This document shows positions 56,390-64,000 of a DNA stretch of 64,000 nt, piece after piece. Origin of the DNA: Lycorma delicatula (lineage: Eukaryota; Arthropoda; Insecta; Hemiptera; Fulgoridae); contig NC_134465.1 in the NCBI RefSeq assembly GCF_047948215.1, positions 48,081,946 to 48,145,945 on the forward strand. The letters run 5' to 3'. Below the pieces are notes generated by a model. The model made no database searches and was not told the origin of the DNA. It was given only the letters and a program-made list of their open reading frames with translations. A program made the position numbers and the translations under genes. Numbering within the stretch: position 1 is the first letter of the stretch; every line of letters begins with the position of its first letter.

Positions 56390-57480
56390 AAACATTTACA
56401 GATAAAATTCATAAATGTTCAATGTGGCGCCCTCCGGATGCGCGGCGGACATCTAAGCGGTAGCTCAACTCGTCCCATACGCGCGGAAACATATCTTGTG
56501 TTACTCAATTCACCGCAGCTGTGATACGGTTCTACAGGTCGTCCAGATTTGTTGTTAGAAATAGCACGTAAGCTGCACCTTTCACAAACTTCCACAAGAT
56601 AAAGTCACATAGACTGAGATTAGATGATCTTTGGAGCCATAACTGAAAAATCAGGTCTCATTCCCGATTCGTTCTACTCATTCACTCAGATAGTGTCCAA
56701 CATCTAGATGCCAGTGGGACGGAGTTTCCTTCTGTAAAAAAATTAAGTCGTGTTAATCTTCATTTAGTTGAGGGAAAATCCAGGTTTTAAGCAATTCCTG
56801 GAACCTTCGTTCCAGAAATTGCTTAAAAATTGTTCCGCAAAAATGAATGGTCCTTATACCTTTGTGACAGGGCGCAAAACATATTAACGTTGGGGAAGTC
56901 TCTTTCATGTTGCAATGTACCACGGGGATTTTTTAAATCCCTTATGCGAACATTGTATCTATTCACTTATCCTTTGAGATGGAACATCGTTTATCACTAG
57001 AAATTAAACGCGGAAGATAAGTATCATCCTCCATGTTTTCAGGCATTTGATCACAAAATTCTACACACTTTGGGTTTGTCACTTCCGTGAATAGCCTGTA
57101 AATGTTGTAGGCAGTGTAACTTGAAAAGTAAAGGACCCCTCAAAATTGGTTGAGGTATTCCAATTTTTCTGCTAACTGTACGAGTTGAGTTTTATTGGGG
57201 CTTTGTACTAAACTCGCGGTCGGGCCGTACTCTGCCTTTTACTCACTGTTCAGACTGATAAAACCAACGACATTTGCTCTAACTTGTCGGAGGGTCAATG
57301 TTACATACGGAGAGAATGAAACGCACACTGCACTGTAGTTGCTGACTTCAGATTTTCCGTACTCAAGAACACAGAAAACCTTGTGTTGCTTGTAGTGATC
57401 CTACTTACAACTGACACGTAACGGCGGTGTAAGCTCTTTAGCGGTCGTTTAGGCAACTACATGCGCTCTAGTGATGTTAT
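56390..57480 (-). pseudogene. Mariner-like transposase relic, family M1-related
   Basis: The minus strand reads, with many stops, KLKSATTVQCAFHSLRM near 57340, then a piece of the helix-turn-helix linker. It goes on to NFVIKCLKTWRMILI near 57060 and TSPTLICFAPCHKGIRTIHF near 56880. Then come FLERRFQELLKTWIFPQLNE and PSHWHLDVGHYLSE (the QQDGAPxHW block, Asp lost). These are in the order of the SDEATFHISGKVNRHN mariner-like group. The SPDLTP block is not readable. It lies directly 3' of the LINE A copy. The word ACACTCTGTA at 57743-57752 may be its outer end. Confidence 0.68.
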
Positions 57481-60450
57481 CCGAAACTTTCAGATCTACT
57501 CTAAACTAATAAGTAGATCAGTTAGATATAATGTATTGTTCGGGAAATATAGAGCTACTAAATCATTTAGAATTGCCCTTTATTTTAGCGTTATAGTTAT
57601 AGCAGCATATATCGCTATAGTCGGAAAACAAATGAACAGAGAGAAAATGAATGAAACGAGATAAGGAATTTGTCCGTATGTTTTTTTTTTGTATATTTTG
57701 ATGCACAAAATCAATCCCATAAATTTGGTCACCATTTCCAGGGACACTCTGTATGTATATATATATTGTGTTATGTATATGTTAAGTATGAGTGCGTAAT
57801 AAAATAAGACACCTTGTTCATCTTTTATAACCGTACCGATATCTTAATACCTTAATACACCTATCTATTTCCTTTTTAAGCTTTAACATTTTTTTATCTT
57901 TATCTCACCTGTTATTCTACAGTCTACTGAATTTATTTATTCTTTTTCCTCCTTATTAAATAGGCTACTGTATAATATTTATATTAAAAAAAAAAACATT
58001 CCCTCCTCTCGCTCTTTTTTTTCTCTCATCTTATTCTCTTTTTTAAGATATATTTCCGGAGGTCGTTCCAAGATCCGAGTACCGTTTATCATTCTAAATT
58101 ATTTCATCTTAGTTCTCTATTATTGTATAGGGTTGACCCCAATTAAAAAGATGATAAATTCAACAAAAAGACATATTTATTTGCTAATATATAGATAGGG
58201 TTTGTGTGAGGTATCATACACACACACTCATGTAATAAAAACCTAACCTAACCTAACTAAAAATAATGTTATATACGGAGTATATATATATATATATATA
58301 TACATATACATAATTTGGCAATTCTTTCTGCATAAAACATGAGTTGAAACACCTACCCTCCATTACTGTGTTTTTGTGTGCGCTTTCCTCTCTTCATTAC
58401 TTAGGAGTATATCTATGACATTATATTATAATTGTAATATTAATTTATTATTATATATTTTAAAATCATATCTGTTAATAAAGAACCATTAATGAGCACA
58501 CACACGCGCGCGCGCCCACATACACATATATAAAATAAATATATACTTTTACACCTGTTTTTTTAAATTAAAATTAATGTAAATTTAAATGTGATAAAGT
58601 ATTGTTATTTTTTATCTATTAATTTTGTAAATAACGTCGACTTTTTTTTGGCAATTGTATAGTGTTAATTAATTAGAAGCAGATGTAATGTCGTCATATA
58701 ATTCAATTTTTTTTTTAATGATTATTATTAATTAAAAATTGCGCGTATAATATATCTACCGGGTGATTAAGAAAGTTTTTATTCATTACTGCCTTAAATA
58801 AAACTTGAAATAAAAAAAACTTTTATTTATATTTATTGATTAACTATAATTTTAAAAAAATGAAATTTTCGACTAAATTAATTTACTAATAAAATTAATT
58901 TCTATCCAAAAAATTATTGAAGCAAAGCTTCTTCCTTGACGAAGGATTCGGGATGGGGAATCAATTGATAAATAACGAGCGTCACAAAAATATTCCCCCT
59001 ATATTTGATGTAAATAAATATATTTTATATGTGTATATTCATTCATATTTCCTATTAAAAAAAATTTATGATTTTTGTATATTCCGTAAGAAGCTTCGCT
59101 CGCTTCCGTCGTGTATCCACGCACCGACGCACGTTTTAATTTTTTTTTTTTTTTTTAATTTCTTGGAGTACTAATTATGAGGTAAAGTTAATCATTCTAT
59201 ATAATGATTTTTAAATTTGAAAGAGAACAAAATTTTGTGTAGTTTTTTTCTAATTTTTTAGAGAAAATAGGTGTAAAATATTGAAAAATTACTATAAAAA
59301 TCAGGGGTTGAACCGTTTTTTGTTTAGATTTAAATTATAAGTAAATAAATGAAATCTTCAACAAATTTTTATGTTTAATTTTATTTTGAATAAATCTACA
59401 ATCAAGTAACTTCTTTTATAACGTTTTAAAAAGATAAAAAGTAAACGAATTCATTAATTTTATTTAAACAAATATTTTAGTATAATATCCTATCGGACTT
59501 AGTTTAAAGTATAATATGATGTATGATGTAATTATTGTTAGAAAAAAAGTTCTTTATAGGAACTAAGATATGAATTCAATCCATTCAAACAGGATTTCAT
59601 TGTGAAACTATACCCATTGTTAATATTAGCAGTGTACGTGAACCGATTTGTAAGATGTGTTCGGCTTAAAATCTAATACTGGAATGAAATTTCTACTTTT
59701 AAACAGTCATTAGTAAATACATACTTAGAATGTGTATAAAATCAAATAATAAATATTAATTAACGAATAGAAAATAAATAGTATACAAACTATAAATAAA
59801 GTTGTAGGCAATCTCAGTTGAAAGCGTAAAGTTAGATAAAAAATAATTTAAATGAATAAAGTTTCCAACTTAAATTGTTCACCATAAGAATCAGAATGCG
59901 TTTAAAATCGGGTAATTAAGTAGTCCATGATATAAGAAAAGAGTTAATGAAAAATCTTGATTAAATATTCTAGGACAAATAAAAATACGTGAAAACGATT
60001 AAAATTTCAGAACTAATATACATTTTTAGTAATATAATTAAATTAAAAAAAATATAGATTCCATCAGAAAAAGATGAGCCAAATTCTTCGGACACCATGT
60101 GAGAATTAATGATAACAGGATAACAAAAGAAACCATCAATCACATTTACAACCAAATATAACGAATATTATTGTAACACAGTGGTTCAAAAAGACGTAAA
60201 AGAAATGAAAATATTGGAAGATTTCATGGGTTTCTTAGAGAAGAAGAAAAAGAAACTAACAACGTCAACTCAGAATAAAGAAGGGAAAAACAAAGTGAAA
60301 GAATGAACTATTGAAAGACTAGGAAAGAGAAATGACTGAAAAATGTTGCTTCAAGTAAATCTCAGCCAGCCAAAACTAAAAAACGGGATAAAAATTTATA
60401 TTGAACCAATAAAAATAGATATCCCCTTCCATTAACAAAATTTAAAGGAG
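57481..60450. other. A+T-rich spacer with simple repeats
   Basis: TA runs lie at 58279-58302. A run near 58498-58516 is of CA then CG type. Three CCTAA-type units lie at 58243-58258, and a poly-T occurs near 59140. The frames of 60-85 codons (57461, 58917, 59970) show no family features. Confidence 0.4.
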
Positions 60451-60463
60451 AGTATAATATCTC

Positions 60464-61012
60464 ATGGAACTAGCAGTTAATGATGTTAAAGCACAATTTA
60501 GATTCGGAGTAATAGTACAAGGTGAAAAGATAAAGATGCTACGATTTGCTAATGATATAGTAATACTAGCCGAGAATAAAAAGGATTTAGAAGAAACAAT
60601 GAACGGCATGGATGAAGTCCTACGCAAGAACTACCGCATGAAAATAAATAAGAACAAAACGAAATTAATGAAATGTAGTAGAAATAACGAAGATGGACCA
60701 ATGAATGTGAAAATAGGAGGAGAAAAGATTATGGAGCTAGAAGAATTTTGTTATTTGGGTAGTAGAATTACTAAAGATGGACGAAGCAGGAGCGATATAA
60801 AATGCCGAATAGCACAAGTGAAACGAGCCTTCAGTCAGAAATATAATTTATTTACATCAAAAATTAATTTAAATATCAGGAAAAGATTTTTGAAAGTATA
60901 TGTTTGGAGTGTCGCTTTAAGTGGAAGTGAAACTTGGACGATCGGAGAATCTGAGAAGAAAAGATTAGAAGCTTTCGAAATGCGGTGCTATAGGAGAATG
61001 TTAAAAATCAGA
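60464..61012 (+). pseudogene. LINE A reverse-transcriptase C-terminal part, FADD changed to FAND
   Basis: This 183-codon frame reads MELAVNDVKAQFRFGV, then RFANDIVILAENKKDL, so the first motif C aspartate is Asn. It continues with MNGMDEVLRKNYRMKINKNK, FCYLGSRITKDGRSRSDIKC, YVWSVALSGSETWTIGESEK and MRCYRRMLKIR, then stops at a TAG where sisters have Trp. The same frame runs on after the stop to about 61170. Catalytic change plus truncation make it inactive. Confidence 0.88.
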
Positions 61013-61320
61013 TAGGTGGATAAAGTGACAAATGAAGAGGTGTTGCGGCAAATAGATGAAGAAAGAAGAATTTGGAAAAATATAGCTGAACGAAGAGACA
61101 GACTTATAGGTCACATATTAAGGCATCCTGGAATAATCGCCTTAACATTGGAAGGACAGGTAGAAGGAAAAATTATGTAGGCAGGCCACGTTTGCAATAT
61201 GTAAAACAAATTCTTAGGGATGTAGGATGTAGGGGGTATACCGAAATGAAACGACTAGCTCCAGATAGGGAATCCTGGAGAGCTGCATCAAACCAGTCCA
61301 ATGACTGAAGACAAAAACAA
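60466..61320 (+). mobile_element. LINE family A copy with 10-bp target duplication
   Basis: The 10 bases AATATCTCAT flank it (60456-60465 and 61321-61330). It begins at the residues MELAVNDVK and ends GACTGAAGACAAAAACAAA. It is shorter at the 5' end than the 18.6-kb copy. Confidence 0.9.
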
Positions 61321-61490
61321 AAATATCTCATACTCTTATCATAGAAAACTTTCGTGAGGAAAATTTTTAATTTAAAACCGTAGTTGAATATTGATCTCTC
61401 ATATAACATTATTTTTCATATCACTTCTGATGCCTGGTTGTATTAAAATATATAAAATTCCCTCTTTGTTGAGTAGTCTACCGTTTACTT

Positions 61491-62880
61491 TTCTTATTCT
61501 TGTAAGATATGTTGACGCGTTTCGGAATAACTCCATCGTCAAAACTTACTGTACTGATACTTTTAAATTTATGTTAGTCTTTATGTAACGTTTACCAATT
61601 TATATAATAAATCAAATCGTCTTTATATAATTAATTTAAATTTAATAATAAAATATATAAAACGAAAGATGGATTAGGCATGGGCAGCTTACTATCGGCG
61701 ATACTAAGCAAAGTATTTCTGAAAAATATGGAAGATGAGAATATACCAGATATCAAAATAAAATACAGATGTTTAGAATATCTTCAATGATGATCTTTAA
61801 ATATCTTACATGTGTCACACTGTATTAGTAATTAAAAAATAAATAATAATAATGAGGAAATGATTCTGGAAGAAATGAACAGATTTCACAAAAACATTAA
61901 ATATACGATGGAAAAAAAAGAGAGACGAAACTAATAATTTTTTACATCTAACAATGTATATTTTGAAATATATACAGAAAATAAACATATACAAATAACA
62001 TCATAGCTTACGATTCGAATCACTCAATGGAGCATAAATTAGTGGCTTTTATTTATATCATACATAGATACTGCAAATTAAAGAAACCAGCATATAAAAA
62101 ACGAGCTAAACACTATTCTTCATGTAGCAGAAAGTAACGGGTATAAAAAAAAATGATCAGAAAAATGAATAAAAATAGAAATAAAAGAAATGAAATTAAA
62201 ACAACAAAATCTTTAAATGGAGTAAATTAATATTTACTGGGAAAGAAATTTACCAAATTAAACGGTTTTATAGTAAATAAAAACTGCTATTAATACAAAT
62301 AATACACTAAAAAAGATTTTTAACATTTATATCGAAGAAAAAGATATTTACGACAGTATCGGTATATAGAAAATAAAATGTAAATTTAATACAAAATACA
62401 TTGGACAAACGGGAAGAAAATTACAAAAATAAGACATAACGAACACATTAGATCTTTTAGAAATCAAAAACGAGATTCTAATTATGCAACGCGTTTAGTA
62501 AGAGGACATATTTCGATGAAAATTAAATAATCAACGAAATTAATTCAAAAATGTGTTAAAGGAAGAAGAATGAACATTTTAAAAAATTTTTAAAATCTTC
62601 AAATTAAAAAGTAACAATAAAACGAACATATCATCAATCAAGGGAACGTCCTTTGCAAAATTCTCAATTTACTGAAAACAGGAAATAGATAAATAAAATT
62701 AAAAGATAGGTATAACCGTTAATAACAAATAAACATGAAGAAGACCAGATAAGGCATGACGTAAAATAAAGGGAGGGGCGTTGATTAAACGCTGTGCATA
62801 TAAAGGTTAACAAAAATTTAAAAGTACCAGTACAATAAGTTTTGGCAATTCCGAAACGCGTCTACTTATAATAAAAGAAT
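61491..62880 (+). mobile_element. Penelope-like retroelement, decayed, with inverted terminal arms
   Basis: The arms 61491-61590 and 62801-62880 are inverted copies (words GACGCGTTTCGGAAT, CAAAACTTA, TGTACTG-TACTTTTAAATTT). The motif near the arms, read outward (GATGGAGTTATTCCGAAACG), is typical of Penelope-like terminal repeats. Between them lie pieces of a Penelope reverse transcriptase and a GIY-YIG endonuclease in the + orientation. The internal length of about 1.2 kb is far below a full element, so large parts are lost. Confidence 0.82.
61655..62530 (+). pseudogene. Penelope-like reverse transcriptase and GIY-YIG endonuclease fragments
   Basis: Near 61657 KDGLGMGSLLSAILSKVFLK followed by NMEDENI matches the GLPMGSPLS block of Penelope polymerases. 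A shifted CLEYL then NDDL near 61770 is where the YVDD box belongs. At 61860-62140 IKYTMEKKE, a DSNHSMEHKLVAF block (frame-shifted) and AESNGYKK follow in the family's order. At 62377-62430 KCKFNTKYIGQTGRKL is the second half of the GIY-YIG nuclease signature, continued in another frame by IRHNEHIRSFRNQKRDSNYA. The protein needs many frame changes to read and is dead. Confidence 0.8.
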
Positions 62881-63692
62881 GAAGCTATACTGAAATAATA
62901 CTGTTCTTGGCAAAAAATATAATAATAATTACTCTGATAACAGTATAAAATTCTTTCGACCGCGATAGAATTTCTATTAAATAGTATGTTTGCATTAATT
63001 TTAGACATAAATGAGATAAATTAAACATAAGGATTATAGAGCAGTGAGTGGTTTTTTTTGACAAGGATAGGAAAAAATCATGCATTCTAAATATTATTAA
63101 CTGCTGCGCTAAATTCTGCCGCTTAGATTTCAACTACTTCTCTAGAAGAAAACAAAAAAATCGCATCCTTTTTGTCAATATATATTTGAATAATAAACAC
63201 CAAACATTTTTTTTTTAATTCTATGGTAAATTTATGTACGTTTTTTAAAATAATTTAATCCTGTTATAATAACGTTAAAAAAATATCATTATTGATTGAC
63301 GTAACAATTTGATTGTTTGTGATATGTTGAATTTACATGATCTTAGACCCTTTTCTATTGTTAGTTTTCTATTTTTCTTTTCTTTAAAAAAAAAAAACTG
63401 CCCTCAGGTAATTTCGAACGACTTATTTGGTTTATAAGCTGCTGTCTTAAATCTCATTCATCGTTTATGTATAGTATACATATAAATATATATCCTGTGG
63501 GAGTATATGTACGAAATAAAAAGGGGGTAAATGATAAAATTGAAAAGAAAGAAGGGTTAAAAATTCGCCTAAAGGGATTAAAACTTGTAAGGCCAAAATA
63601 CTAGAATAGAGTATATAAATCCTTTACAGCATTGAATTTGATACTGAATAACTAACATGTCTTTGTAACTAAATGAATTATCTATAGTACAC

Positions 63693-63761
<69 letters not shown>

Positions 63762-64000
63762 TGATATCTTACATGTTATAGGTCAGGTTAGGTCATAGAA
63801 CGCCCTAAAAAATAGCTGTTATATAAATGGACAAAGAAAAACGTACGTATATATGCATATCCCACCCACTGGACTAGATCAATGTATATTTCTTAGAACC
63901 CTTCTTGCATTAAGGTGTTAGATAAACTTTAAACATATTTTATCTGGTGTACGTAAGCCTTACAGCTTATATATGCCTAAACCTTTGAGAAATAAAAACT
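62881..64000. other. A+T-rich spacer to the window end
   Basis: It contains the long TA run at 63695-63760. The antisense 82-codon frame at 62885-63133 has no family features. Confidence 0.45.
63695..63760. repeat. (TA)n microsatellite, about 66 bp
   Basis: This is a pure TA dinucleotide run. Confidence 0.95.

Overview
The window looks like intergenic, A+T-rich nuclear DNA from an arthropod, most likely an insect. The transposon and SINE mix resembles what is common in Hemiptera, but I cannot name the species. I find no intact host protein gene, no rRNA and no functional tRNA. The longer open frames are pieces of transposon proteins or chance frames in repeats, so the window is best read as a layered record of mobile-element insertions.

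Layout. 1-5 kb: the 3' end of a LINE (family A), then Rep1 (1905-3645), split by a 923-bp inverted-duplication mariner derivative, then a worn SINE-A and a SINE-B. 6-12 kb: a mariner relic, a mariner-like element with ~75-bp terminal inverted repeats (7377-8600), a fragment of the same family (9978-10165), and a Tc1-type relic (10643-11979). 12.5-21 kb: a foldback, an antisense LINE A split by a SINE-A, more SINEs, and a second LINE A (18638-19677). 22-29 kb: two more mariner relics, a Rep2 copy and a near-complete DD41D mariner (27670-28998). 29-32 kb: a hAT-like fragment, a 461-bp foldback with an 8-bp target duplication, and a partly duplicated Rep2. 33-39 kb: small hairpin repeats, a Rep2 carrying a nested SINE-A and a LINE B tail, an 84-bp tandem repeat ending at a SINE-B, and a 912-bp element with ~340-bp inverted arms. 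40-50 kb: a second copy of the 7.4-kb mariner family, two more Rep2 copies in inverted orientation, a SINE-A nested in a SINE-B, two more Rep1 copies around an unclassified repeat, and a G+C-rich block. 52-63 kb: a hAT-like MITE, LINE A copies with clear target duplications, a mariner relic and a decayed Penelope-like element.

Nothing here works together as a pathway. The elements are linked by class: LINE machinery probably moved the tRNA-derived SINEs, and mariner-type transposases probably moved the TA-flanked inverted-repeat elements. Every transposase or reverse-transcriptase frame I could read is truncated, frameshifted, interrupted by stops or missing a catalytic residue. Insertion order can be read directly at several sites because uninterrupted copies of the host repeat also lie in the window.

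All calls come from reading the sequence by eye and from family knowledge. Ends of worn elements are approximate unless a target duplication is stated.
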